Assembly: GCF_030505615.1 (NCBI RefSeq)
Contig: NZ_CP129992.1
Location: 868,001 to 932,000 of the forward strand
Reading direction: 5' to 3'
DNA: 64,000 bases
From: Salinibaculum rarum
Lineage (GTDB): Archaea > Halobacteriota > Halobacteria > Halobacteriales > Haloarculaceae
The notes under the pieces were generated by a model. The model did not search any database. It was not told the origin of the DNA and saw nothing but the letters and a program-made list of their open reading frames with translations. How positions within the stretch are numbered: position 1 is the stretch's first letter; each line of letters begins with the position of its first letter. The position numbers were made by a program, and so were the translations under genes. This document shows positions 27,522 through 36,538 of this stretch, piece by piece.

Positions 27522-27692
27522 GGGGAAGGGCAGGGCTGCTGTTGCTGTGCGGTTGCGGTAGAAGCTATGATAGCATCTGCGAGCCTTCCACGCGAGAGCT
27601 TGCTCTCGCGGTGTTTTCACTATGTTTTTGCGAGGAGTGGTCCGGTGCGCGCCGTCAGGCGCGCCCGAGACCCGACGACGCAAAAAGTAGTC
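27522..27692 (-). repeat. Structured 3' element, copy C (after S27ae)
   Basis: On the minus (mRNA) strand it starts 6 nt after the S27ae stop. The outer stem is TTTTTGCG (27625-27632) with CGCAAAAA (27679-27686). The inner hairpin is GCGCGCC-GTCA-GGCGCGC (27647-27664). Next come a perfect CGCGAGAGC-TT-GCTCTCGCG hairpin (27591-27610), GCTAT-G-ATAGC (27564-27574), and a purine-rich box GGGGAAGGGCAGGGCTGC (27522-27539). The distal 50 bp match the element after L15e closely; the proximal part matches by structure more than by sequence. Confidence 0.75.
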
Positions 27693-27827
27693 CTACTCCC
27701 ACTCGGTGTAGCCGCACTTCCCGCAGTGCTGGCGGTCGTCGTGCTGGGCGAGGAACGAGTCGCCACAGCGGGGACACAGTTCGCGCTCGGCGTCGCCGTC
27801 GTCGTTGTAGAGTTCGTGTCGGGGCAT
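27693..27827 (-). CDS. rps27ae: 30S ribosomal protein S27ae
   Basis: A 44-residue zinc-ribbon ribosomal protein: [11 protein letters not shown], then [20 protein letters not shown] and CGYTEWE. The four Cys of two CxxC knuckles bind zinc. The ATG overlaps the stop of rps24e by 1 bp (TAATG). A structured element starts 6 nt after its stop. Confidence 0.96.
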   Translation of the reverse strand: MPRHELYNDDGDAERELCPRCGDSFLAQHDDRQHCGKCGYTEWE

Positions 27828-28144
27828 TATGCTTCCTCCGCCTCCTCGGTTTCGCTGTCGCCGTCGGCGACGATTTTGTTGCGCTCGAGCATGTGGTCTT
27901 GCTCGACGTCACGGGCGTGCTCGGGCGTCTCGTAGACTTTCGCGTAGCCGATGGTCGTTCGCATCCCGAACTTCGTGTCCAGTTTGTGAACGACGACTTC
28001 TTCGCTGTCCTTGTTCAGCATGGCCGCAAGCGAGTCTCGCACGGAGAGACGGGAGGGCGTCGCCTCCTCGTGAGTGACCTCGAACCGGACATCCGTCCGG
28101 TGCAACATAGGGTTCTCGTCTTCTTCGATGATGTCGATATCCAT
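27827..28144 (-). CDS. rps24e: 30S ribosomal protein S24e
   Basis: 105 residues, starting [19 protein letters not shown], with the S24e core [20 protein letters not shown] and [15 protein letters not shown] and an acidic tail. It is co-transcribed with rps27ae by stop/start overlap. It heads the minus-strand series that includes kae1-bud32. Confidence 0.97.
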   Translation of the reverse strand: MDIDIIEEDENPMLHRTDVRFEVTHEEATPSRLSVRDSLAAMLNKDSEEVVVHKLDTKFGMRTTIGYAKVYETPEHARDVEQDHMLERNKIVADGDSETEEAEEA

Positions 28145-28275
28145 GTTGGTGTATCTTCGCTCTGAGTCGCGTAAAAGGATTTCGAAGGGCGCTCCGGCGA
28201 TACAGTCGGCGGACGCCTCGGAAACATACGCAATCTAGCCAAAGCGCTATTGACTGTTGCCCACAAATATTGTGT

Positions 28276-28341
28276 ATGATGGCTCGACGTTCTCACGCCC
28301 GTCGGCTGTACCACGCTACGGAGGGTCCCAGCTGTGACTGA
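28276..28341 (+). other. 21-codon upstream ORF overlapping the KaiC start
   Basis: ATG at 28276 encodes MMARRSHARRLYHATEGPSC then D and a TGA at 28339-28341. It overlaps the GTG start of the KaiC-like gene (28334) by 8 bp. The peptide is basic, unlike the acidic proteins around it, so it may act by being translated and not through its product. Confidence 0.4.
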
Positions 28342-29788
28342 GCTCTCACGGGTGTCGACTGGCATCGACGGACTCGACGAGATTCTTCGCGGCGGCCTGG
28401 TCGCCGGCCGGAGCTACCTGCTCCGGGGAGAACCGGGCGCCGGGAAATCCATTCTGGGGTTGCACTTTCTGACTGCTGGCGTCGACGCCGGCGAGACGTC
28501 GCTGTATATCAATCTCGAAGAGCCGACAGCGCAGGTCCGGGACAACGCCGAATCGCTGAACTTCGACGTCTCGGGCATCGAGTTTCTGGACCTCTCGCCG
28601 AGCTCCGAGTTCTTCGCGGAGGACCAGTCCTACAGCGTCTTCGAGTCGAGCGAAGTCGAGCAGACGCCGATGGCAAAGCGCATCACCGAGCGCGTCACCG
28701 AACTCCAACCCGACCGGGTCTTCCTCGACCCGGTCACGCAGTTTCGGTACCTGACGAGCGACGAGTATCAGTTCCGAAAGCAGATTATCTCTTTTTTGCG
28801 CTATCTCAAGGAGAACGACGCGACCGTTCTGTTCACCTCCCAGTGGAGCGAGACCACACCGGACGACGACTTGCAGTTTCTCGCCGACGGCGTCATCGAA
28901 CTGTCCCAGAGCGAGCACGGCCGCACGCTCGAAGTCCCGAAGCTCCGTGGGTCGGACAAGCAGGGAGGGACCCACTCGCTGACCATCTCCGCCGATGGCA
29001 TCGACGTCTATCCCGTGCTCGTCCCGGGCGACCACACGGCGACCTTCGAGAGTGACGTCCTCAAGTCGGGTGTCGCGAACCTCGATTCGCTGCTGGACGG
29101 CGGCCTCGAACAGGGGACTGTGACGGTCGTCAGCGGCCCCACTGGTGTCGGGAAGACGACGACGGGGTCGCTGTTTATGACACAGGCGGCTGCGCAGGGT
29201 GAGCGCTCGGTCATCTACATGTTCGAGGAAAACGAGTCGACGTTCCGCCACCGGTCCGAGGCAATCGGGATTCCGGTCTCGGAGATGGTCGAAGAGGGGA
29301 CACTCGCCATCGAGGAGATCGAACCGCTCGAATTCTCCCCGGAGAAGTTCGCCAGCATGGTCCGCAAGGAGGTCGAACAGCGCGACACCAGCGTCGTGAT
29401 GCTCGACGGTATCAAAGGGTACACGCTCTCGATTCAGGGCGACGAGAAAGAACTCATCCGCAAACTCCACGCGCTCGGGCGCTACCTGAAAAACATGGGC
29501 GTGACCGTCATCTTCCTCGACGAAGTCGCCTCCGTCTCCGGCGAGTTTCGCCCGACCGAGTCCGGCATCAGCTATCTGGCCGACAACATCCTCTTTCTCC
29601 GGTACGCCGAGATGGGCTCGGAAATCGGGAAAGTCGTCGGCGTCCTGAAAAAGCGCGTCGGGACGTACGAACGGACACTCCGGCCGTTCAACATCGGCGC
29701 TGACGGCATCACCGTCGGGGACCCCCTTTCGAACGTCGACGACCTGCTGAGTGGCTCACCGTCGCTGGATCCCGGACGCGAGGAATGA
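28334..29788 (+). CDS. KaiC-like ATPase with two RecA domains
   Basis: 484 residues from the GTG at 28334, which fits the family start TELSRVSTGIDGLDEILRGG. Two KaiC domains each have a Walker A: GEPGAGKS (about 34-41) and GPTGVGKT (about 268-275). Walker B-like segments are VFLDPVTQF and VVMLDGIKGY. Cyanobacterial KaiC is the clock ATPase; haloarchaeal relatives are signalling ATPases of mostly unknown role, some linked to light or motility. No kaiA or kaiB is visible nearby. Confidence 0.92.
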   Translation: MTELSRVSTGIDGLDEILRGGLVAGRSYLLRGEPGAGKSILGLHFLTAGVDAGETSLYINLEEPTAQVRDNAESLNFDVSGIEFLDLSPSSEFFAEDQSYSVFESSEVEQTPMAKRITERVTELQPDRVFLDPVTQFRYLTSDEYQFRKQIISFLRYLKENDATVLFTSQWSETTPDDDLQFLADGVIELSQSEHGRTLEVPKLRGSDKQGGTHSLTISADGIDVYPVLVPGDHTATFESDVLKSGVANLDSLLDGGLEQGTVTVVSGPTGVGKTTTGSLFMTQAAAQGERSVIYMFEENESTFRHRSEAIGIPVSEMVEEGTLAIEEIEPLEFSPEKFASMVRKEVEQRDTSVVMLDGIKGYTLSIQGDEKELIRKLHALGRYLKNMGVTVIFLDEVASVSGEFRPTESGISYLADNILFLRYAEMGSEIGKVVGVLKKRVGTYERTLRPFNIGADGITVGDPLSNVDDLLSGSPSLDPGREE

Positions 29789-29931
29789 CGGGGCGACTTG
29801 GTCGCTGTTGACTGCCTGGAGTACCAGCGGCGGGGCACCCGGCTGGTCTCGGGAAACACCGACCGCGATAACCCCTCGAAACCGCTGTTCGAGCCCACAG
29901 GTATAATTGTCCGACAGACGTGTCTACGACG

Positions 29932-31056
29932 ATGCAAAACTACACGCTCGGGGCCATCTGGGGGATTCCGATACGGGTCAACGTCTCCCTGCTCGTGTTC
30001 CTCCCGATTCTCGCCTACCTCATCGGTAGCGGCGAACAGATTACCGTCTACGCGTCGCTTATCGACGGTCTCGCACCGGCCGGACTCGATGCCGCCGACC
30101 TCGCCGGCCAGCGGTGGACGGTCGGTATCCTCGCTGCGGTCGGCCTCTTCGTCAGCGTCGGGATTCACGAACTCGGCCACTCCTGGGCGGCGATGCGGTA
30201 CGGTATCCAGACCGAGTCGATTACCCTCTGGATTCTCGGCGGCCTCGCCAGTTTCACCGAGATGCCCCGCGAGTGGAATCGTGAGTTCTGGATTGCTATC
30301 GCCGGCCCCATCACCAGCGTCCTGGTCGCTGGCGTCTGCCTGGCCGCACTCACCGTGATTCCGGCAGGCGCGCCCGTCGTCGTCTTCGTCGTCGGGTGGC
30401 TCGCCGTCACGAACGTCGTCCTCGCCGTGTTCAACCTCCTGCCCGCCTTTCCGATGGACGGCGGGCGCGTCCTCCGGGCGCTCCTCTCGCGGTGGCTCTC
30501 CTACACGCGTGCCACGCAGGTCGCCGCCCGCATCGGGACCATCTTTGCTGTCCTCTTTGCTGTCGTCGGCGTCCTGGCCTTTAGCCCGATTCTCCTCTTG
30601 CTCGCCTTCTTCATCTATGGCGCGGCCACGAGCGAGTCCAAGATGGTCGTCGTCTCGGAACTGCTGGCCGACCTCACTGTCGGGGACCTCCTCACCGAGG
30701 TCGACCCCGTCGGCGCCGACAGCACGCTCGCGGACCTGTTCCCGAAACTGATCGCGGCCCGCCGGACGGACCTCCCGGTCGTCGACGCCAGCGGCACCGC
30801 CATCGGCGTCGTCACTGCGAAAGCGATGCAGAGCGTCGCGACTGCCGACTACGAGACCACCCGGGTTGACGACCTCGTGAACACCGACCTCCCGCGCCTC
30901 GACGCCGAGATGGACGCCTTCGACGCGCTGGTCGCACTCGGGCAGAACGCCGACGATGTCGCGCTCGTCGAACGCCGCGGCACCGTCGTCGGTGTCGTCT
31001 CGCGGTCGGACTTTGCGGCTGCACTCGACCTCCGTCGTGGCAAACAGCCCTTTTAG
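29932..31056 (+). CDS. Site-2 protease (M50) with CBS pair
   Basis: 374 residues from the ATG at 29932. A zinc intramembrane protease with HELGH near residue 77 on an early helix and the second motif NLLPAFPMDGG near 168. Six or so membrane helices end near 240, followed by two CBS repeats (about 245-370) that may sense a nucleotide. Its TAG stop overlaps the TAA of the rhomboid gene on the other strand (31053-31056). Confidence 0.94.
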   Translation: MQNYTLGAIWGIPIRVNVSLLVFLPILAYLIGSGEQITVYASLIDGLAPAGLDAADLAGQRWTVGILAAVGLFVSVGIHELGHSWAAMRYGIQTESITLWILGGLASFTEMPREWNREFWIAIAGPITSVLVAGVCLAALTVIPAGAPVVVFVVGWLAVTNVVLAVFNLLPAFPMDGGRVLRALLSRWLSYTRATQVAARIGTIFAVLFAVVGVLAFSPILLLLAFFIYGAATSESKMVVVSELLADLTVGDLLTEVDPVGADSTLADLFPKLIAARRTDLPVVDASGTAIGVVTAKAMQSVATADYETTRVDDLVNTDLPRLDAEMDAFDALVALGQNADDVALVERRGTVVGVVSRSDFAAALDLRRGKQPF

Positions 31057-32918
31057 TTCTCGCGGGTGCCAATCTGGACCCGGGTCCCGTCAGATTCGGC
31101 AAACACCGCGACGTCGTCACCCCGCCGTTCGGTCACGAACGACAGCGGCCCTGCCGTCGCCGTCCCGTCTACGTCGGGGAGCGCCGTCGACTCAACTGCC
31201 GTCCCGTTCTGACTCACACGGATGTCGAACCCGTCCGCTGTCGGGACGACACTGCTCGTGTAGTTGTCGATACGGACGTCTGCCCGGACAGGCGGTGACG
31301 TGTACGACCGCGTGCGCTCGCCGTCGACGAGCAGGTCCACGACGTAGGCGCTGTCGTTGCCGGCGACAGACCATCCCCGCCGCTCGACGTCGATGGTCTC
31401 CCGCCAGCCGATGCCGCCGACCGACAGACTCGCGTTGCCCTGGTAGGCAAGCGTCGACTGCTGGACGGCAGTCGTCCACATCTCCCGCTGGTCGCTGACG
31501 ACGACGACGCCGCTGACGTTGCTCTGGATGGTGTCCTCGTCGAAGAAATCCCCCGCAGTCGAGTGTCCGCTCGTCTCGTTGTCGACGTAGGCGATGTGGT
31601 AGTCCTCGACCGTGACGCTCGTCGACTCCTCGATGCTGTCGTCGTCGACGAGGATGAACCCATACGGTACACCGACCAGCCCGACCAGCACCGTGAAGAC
31701 GGCGATTGCACCGACGGCAGCCTGGCGGCGCGACAGCGGGCTGGCGAGCAGCCGGTCGGGGACAAGCGGCGGGAGTGCCGGCGCTCCGAGCAACAGCACG
31801 ACGAGGACGATGGGGATGGCGACGAGCCAGAACGACTCGTCGGCGAAGGCAGCGCCGACAAGTCCGATGCCGCCGAACAGACCGAGGATGAGCAGCCAGA
31901 TGGTCGCAATCTGTCGCCTGGTCGGTGCACGGGGCAGGACCGAGAGCGGACGCGGCAGTGCCTCTTTGCTCCCGCCCGCCCCCACCGCGACTACGACCGA
32001 CAGCAACAACACGAGCACTGTCCCCGCGCCCCGATAGAGGACGTAGGTGCTGGCATCTTCGGGCAGCGAGATGAGCCACAGCGACTGGACCAGCCCCACC
32101 AGCACCGTCGCGAAAAAGACCCGCTGGACCGCTGGCCGGCGCTTCCGTGCGACGAGCAGGCCGATGCCCAGCAGGACACCCACCAGAAATCCGAGCATGT
32201 GTGCCTGAAAGCCGATGCCGGCCCACGCCGGCGGACTGGGCGCACCGGCCTCGATGCCCGCCCGGACGATTGGCGTACGGAGTGCCGTCACGAGCTGGCC
32301 GAGCGCGCTGGTGGTGACGACGCCGACGACGGCCGCCAGCGGCGCAGTCACGATTGCGAAGCCGATGATACCGAAGACGACGCCGGAGAAGCCGATGCCC
32401 GGTCCCAGCGAGAAGACGCTGGTAAACAGTGCCCCGGCCAGCATGATGCCGGGAAAGATGACGACGGCCCGGACCCACGGCCGCTGGAGTAGTCCCTCCG
32501 GGTGACCGGCGTCGAAGCGCCCGGCCAGCCCGCCGAGCCGGTCGCCCCACGCGTCGGGCGGGTGGTGGCCCCAGACGTACTCAGCGATGGGCGCGAACAC
32601 GAGCGTCCCGGCCATGTTGCCGATGATGTGGGCAGCCGAGGCGTGGGCGATACCGGCCGTGGCCATCCCCACTGGATAGAAGTACGACCACGAGACGAAG
32701 GGCAAGAATACGGGGTCACTGAACCGCTGTAGCCCGCCCTGGGCCAGCAGGTAGAAGCCGACGTTGATGGCGACGATGACGAGGGTCCCCCACGGAATCC
32801 CGTAGAGCAGACGGTCGGAGACGCGTGCCCGCCAGCGTCTCCCGTCAGCGTACCACGCAAACGAGAGCGCACCAACGATTGCCAGCACCAGTGCCACACG
32901 CGTCGGGGAGGGCAACAT
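31053..32918 (-). CDS. Rhomboid intramembrane serine protease with large C-terminal domain
   Basis: 621 residues from the ATG at 32918. The rhomboid core (about 50-260) has AAHIIGNMAGTLVFAP, the serine motif GFSGVVFG (Ser near 176) and the histidine motif FQAHMLGFLVG (His near 238). Four or more additional helices follow (about 250-430). The last about 190 residues are polar, with Thr/Ser/Asp-rich beta-like segments, probably outside the cell. The C-terminal domain is not a family I recognise. It converges on the site-2 protease, sharing 4 bp. Confidence 0.88.
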   Translation of the reverse strand: MLPSPTRVALVLAIVGALSFAWYADGRRWRARVSDRLLYGIPWGTLVIVAINVGFYLLAQGGLQRFSDPVFLPFVSWSYFYPVGMATAGIAHASAAHIIGNMAGTLVFAPIAEYVWGHHPPDAWGDRLGGLAGRFDAGHPEGLLQRPWVRAVVIFPGIMLAGALFTSVFSLGPGIGFSGVVFGIIGFAIVTAPLAAVVGVVTTSALGQLVTALRTPIVRAGIEAGAPSPPAWAGIGFQAHMLGFLVGVLLGIGLLVARKRRPAVQRVFFATVLVGLVQSLWLISLPEDASTYVLYRGAGTVLVLLLSVVVAVGAGGSKEALPRPLSVLPRAPTRRQIATIWLLILGLFGGIGLVGAAFADESFWLVAIPIVLVVLLLGAPALPPLVPDRLLASPLSRRQAAVGAIAVFTVLVGLVGVPYGFILVDDDSIEESTSVTVEDYHIAYVDNETSGHSTAGDFFDEDTIQSNVSGVVVVSDQREMWTTAVQQSTLAYQGNASLSVGGIGWRETIDVERRGWSVAGNDSAYVVDLLVDGERTRSYTSPPVRADVRIDNYTSSVVPTADGFDIRVSQNGTAVESTALPDVDGTATAGPLSFVTERRGDDVAVFAESDGTRVQIGTREN

Positions 32919-32968
32919 TGTCGTTCCCTTTGCCCGCCACGCCTTTGACCTTTTCCGAGGCCAGTCGC

Positions 32969-33991
32969 TCACTCACGACCGGCTCCCTGTGGTCCCATCT
33001 CAGCTAACAGATGTGACAGGTGGAGCCTGTCGTTCGTCCCCTCTTTCAGGTCCATGTCTATCTCGCCGGCAAGCCGGTGCAGGCGAGCGAGTGCGTCGCC
33101 GGTGTACCGCGAGCGAGCGACAGTCAGCACGTCGTCGAGCACTTCCGTGCCGCTGTACCCCTCGTCGACGAGGAGTTCGTCCAGCGTCGACCGGGCGTCG
33201 GTGAACTCCCCGGCCTCGGCGTCGGTCAGCATCTCGCCGACGCGCTCGTCGACGCCGACCGCAGAGAGCGTCTCGTAGGCGGTGTTCATCGTAATCTCGC
33301 CCGCCTGCTCGGTGGTGGTCTGGGCGCCCAAAATTGCGGCCCGGATGTCGCCGTCGGCCGCGCCGGCGACGTACTCCAGTCCCTCGTCGTCGTAGTCGAC
33401 GCCCTCCGCCTCCACGATTGGTTCGAGGACGCCGACGAGTTCCTCTGGCGTCGGCGACCGAACCGGGATTGGGAAACACCGCGAGCGAATCGCGGGAATC
33501 AGCGAGGACGGCTGGCGGGTGACGATGACAAACTGGGTGGCCTCGTAGTACTGCTCCATCACCCGCCGGAGCGCCTGCTGGAAGTCTTCGCGCATCCCCT
33601 CGGCGTTGTCGAGGACGACGGTCTTGTAGTCGCCGGTGACCGGCGAGTAACTCGCCGACTCCTTGAGGACGTGGTTGATGAGGTCGGCTTTCGAGGAGTT
33701 GCGGCGGCGCTTCGCGTCGATAAAGCGCGCAAAGCGGGGGTCGTCGGCCAGTTCCTTCTTCGACATCCCGAAGAAGTCGGCGACGTTGATTTCGACCCGG
33801 TCGGCGTCGGGTTTCTCGTGTGTCTCGCGGGTGAGCGCGCGGACAGCGGCGGTCTTGCCGCTGCCTTTCGGTCCGTGGACGACGAGGTTCATCGGCTCCT
33901 GTGTGGCACGCTCGAAGCGGTCCCGGACTTCCGCCTGGGGCAACTCCGAGAGTGCCGGTGCGTGCTCTTCGGTCCACAGTGGCCCGTCCAT
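32969..33991 (-). CDS. RFC small-subunit-like AAA+ protein
   Basis: 340 residues from the ATG at 33991. Clamp-loader-type AAA+: Walker A HGPKGSGKTAAV (about 38-49), Walker B-like VVLDNAEGM (about 125-133), sensor I FVIVTRQPSS and the SRC arginine-finger RSRCFPI. The catalytic Glu of the Walker B (LDEAD in active RFC) is Asn here, so this is probably a weak or non-hydrolysing subunit. Haloarchaea often have a second small RFC protein of this kind. It sits 50 bp upstream of the rhomboid gene. Confidence 0.85.
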   Translation of the reverse strand: MDGPLWTEEHAPALSELPQAEVRDRFERATQEPMNLVVHGPKGSGKTAAVRALTRETHEKPDADRVEINVADFFGMSKKELADDPRFARFIDAKRRRNSSKADLINHVLKESASYSPVTGDYKTVVLDNAEGMREDFQQALRRVMEQYYEATQFVIVTRQPSSLIPAIRSRCFPIPVRSPTPEELVGVLEPIVEAEGVDYDDEGLEYVAGAADGDIRAAILGAQTTTEQAGEITMNTAYETLSAVGVDERVGEMLTDAEAGEFTDARSTLDELLVDEGYSGTEVLDDVLTVARSRYTGDALARLHRLAGEIDMDLKEGTNDRLHLSHLLAEMGPQGAGRE

Positions 33992-34061
33992 CGGGTTCCC
34001 GTTGGGGGTCGGCCGGTACAAATGTTCCTACCTGCGACGCCCGACCAGCAGACCGGTCGCG

Positions 34062-36380
34062 TTACGGTTCGGGGTCGAACAGCTCTTCGAAGACCTTCTG
34101 CTGGGCCGCACGGAGGTGCTGGTGGTAGGTCGGTCGGGAGATGTCCATGGCATCGGCGAGTTCGTTCCCGTCTATCTGCCGGGGCCACTCGAAGAACCCA
34201 CCCAGGAAGGCGGTCCGGAGTGCGGTCTCCTGGCGGTCGGTAAAGCGGTCGGACAGCGCCGCACGGAACTCCTGTCTGGTCTGGACCGGCCGCTCGCGCT
34301 CGTGGTAGCCGACGAGGTCCGTCCTCGGGTACTGCTCCTCGACGAGGTCGTACAGTTCGCGGGCCTCGGCCTCGTAGGGCAACTCGACGGTAAAGCGGGC
34401 CTGCCCCTCGCTGGCGACGACGTCTCGCGGGACTGCTCCGTATTCGGTCAGTGTTGCGACCAGCGACTCCTCGACGACGAGTTCGACCAGACAGCCGTCC
34501 TCGTGGTTGACGATACACGTCGCCTCGCTGACCGCCTCGTCGTCGCGGGCCAGCTGTGCGAGTTCCTCGCCGTCGACGCCCTCGGCGGTGAGATACACCT
34601 GGAGCGTGCCGTCCGACCGGTAGTCGGTCCCGGCCGCGGTCAGCGTACACGCGGCGGCCCGCGAGAGCCGGCTAAAGAGCAGCCCCGAGTCGTCGATGGC
34701 AAACTCCAGTTCGATTATCTTGTCGGCATCCAGGATACGGCCCCGTTCGACGGCGTTGATGGCGTTTGCGACCGCACGCCCGAGTGCGCTGAGGACGACC
34801 TGTTCGCGCTCGTCGAACGCGTCGGCCTCGTCGCTCAGGACCGCGAGGACGCCGTAGCTGGTGTCTTTGTACACCAGCGGGACCACCATCATCGACCGGG
34901 TCGGTGTCCCGGCGACGAGTTCGGCCCACTGCGCGTCGGCCGTGATGTCGTCCCGGACCTGCGCCGTCGCTGCCGTGTACGCGTCGCCGACGACGCGTCC
35001 ATCGGTGAGCTCGAAGGTGGCGTCCTCGACCGGCAGGTCCGCGGCGCCCGCCCACGCTGACGGCGAGACGGTGTCCGTCGCCACGGCCGGGCGGCCGACC
35101 CACGCGAACGTGTACGGGTCGGCTGCCGCGAGCTGGTCGACGACGCCGGCCTCCAGTTCGTCCCGGGTGGTCGCCTCGACCAGGACCTCGATTGTGTTCT
35201 CGATGAGGCCGTTGACCCGTTCGAGGACGGTCTCGACGTGCTCGCGGGCCTCGCGAATCTCACGCTCGCGCTTTGCACGGGTGAACGCTGCCGCCGCGGC
35301 CGTCGCCAGCAGGGCAAGCACCTGTCTGTCCGTCTCGTCGAAGGCCGCCAGTTCGACCGCACCGACGCTAATCGTGCCGTGGACGCCCACCGGGTAGTAC
35401 ATCGCCGACCCGATGCCGTCGGCTGGCACCTCCGCGTCGACCGTTTCGAGGTCGTCGACGATGCGTGGCTCGCCGGTCGCGAACACCTCGCCGGGGAGTC
35501 CCTCGCCCACGTCGTAGACCGGGCGCTCGCCGAGATGGTCACTGGTCGCCGCACTCTCACCTGCCGGCACCAACGTTCCCGCCTCGGCGTCGTAGACCCG
35601 CACCATGTTGATGTCGAACCCGAGGACGTCGTCGGCGGCCTTGGCCGCGATTTCGGCGACTTCCGTCCGGTCGCGGGCCTGCATCAGTTGCTGGGTGGTA
35701 TCGAGCAGTCCCGAGAGGCGGTCGTAGTGTGACTGGCGCTCTTGCTCGTAGGCGCGTTGCTCGAGGATGTAACTGACCCAGTCGGTCAGCACCTCCACGA
35801 ACGTCTCTTCGGAGTGGGTGAAATCCCGGCCGCGTGGCTCCAGGTCGGCGAAACAGACCGTGCCGTACTGGTCCCCGTCGACGTAGATTGCCGCACCGAG
35901 ATAACAGCCCAGATTAAATCGTCCGTACGCCGGGTCCGACTCCCACCCCTCCTCGATTGCGTCGTCGACGGCCAGCGGTTCCTCGCGGTCTATCGTCTTC
36001 CGACAGTACGCTTCCTCGAGTGGCGCCGTCGACCCCGGCTGGAGTTGTGGGTGGTCGCCGACCGACTCGACTATCTCCTGGGTCTCCTCGTCGATCTGGG
36101 TCAGGAAGCCGAGGTCGACGCCCAGTCGCTCGCGCCCAACGTCGAGCATCCTGGAAATCTTCTCCATCTGGGAGTGGTCGGTGCTGGCTGCGACCTGGTG
36201 GAGTCGCTGGAGCGCGCGCTCTCCTGCGGGTAGTTCACTCTCTGTGGCTGTCTGGCCCCCGTCTGTGACTATCCGGGGGCGCTCCTTTCTGTCCTCGCCG
36301 GGACCCGATTTCGGTGGCGCCCTGCGTTCTCGCCCGCCTCCACCCGACCAGACCGGCAGCACGCGAATACCCTCTCTCAT
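34062..36380 (-). CDS. GAF-HTH10 regulator (bacterio-opsin activator type)
   Basis: 772 residues. After a basic N-terminus come GAF-type sensor domains (about 75-215, 225-375 and 395-545), a BAT-type domain (about 555-700) and a C-terminal HTH-10 DNA-binding domain with RQETALRTAFLGGFFEWPRQ and SRPTYHQHLRAAQQ. Proteins of this class control light- and oxygen-linked genes such as bacterio-opsin. The targets are unknown here. A paralogous HTH-10 lies at 42762. It is divergent from rio2. Confidence 0.9.
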   Translation of the reverse strand: MREGIRVLPVWSGGGGRERRAPPKSGPGEDRKERPRIVTDGGQTATESELPAGERALQRLHQVAASTDHSQMEKISRMLDVGRERLGVDLGFLTQIDEETQEIVESVGDHPQLQPGSTAPLEEAYCRKTIDREEPLAVDDAIEEGWESDPAYGRFNLGCYLGAAIYVDGDQYGTVCFADLEPRGRDFTHSEETFVEVLTDWVSYILEQRAYEQERQSHYDRLSGLLDTTQQLMQARDRTEVAEIAAKAADDVLGFDINMVRVYDAEAGTLVPAGESAATSDHLGERPVYDVGEGLPGEVFATGEPRIVDDLETVDAEVPADGIGSAMYYPVGVHGTISVGAVELAAFDETDRQVLALLATAAAAAFTRAKREREIREAREHVETVLERVNGLIENTIEVLVEATTRDELEAGVVDQLAAADPYTFAWVGRPAVATDTVSPSAWAGAADLPVEDATFELTDGRVVGDAYTAATAQVRDDITADAQWAELVAGTPTRSMMVVPLVYKDTSYGVLAVLSDEADAFDEREQVVLSALGRAVANAINAVERGRILDADKIIELEFAIDDSGLLFSRLSRAAACTLTAAGTDYRSDGTLQVYLTAEGVDGEELAQLARDDEAVSEATCIVNHEDGCLVELVVEESLVATLTEYGAVPRDVVASEGQARFTVELPYEAEARELYDLVEEQYPRTDLVGYHERERPVQTRQEFRAALSDRFTDRQETALRTAFLGGFFEWPRQIDGNELADAMDISRPTYHQHLRAAQQKVFEELFDPEP

Positions 36381-36538
36381 GTAATTACACTACCTAACGC
36401 ACTCTCCGTGTTAAACTCCACTCCCACGGTCAGCGATGGGACGCTCCCGCCTCGATTCTATATCGCGATATATGATTTATTGAGAAGTCGCTCCCTGACG
36501 CGCTACCCTTTTGGGAATCGACCGGCTACGGGCTGGTA

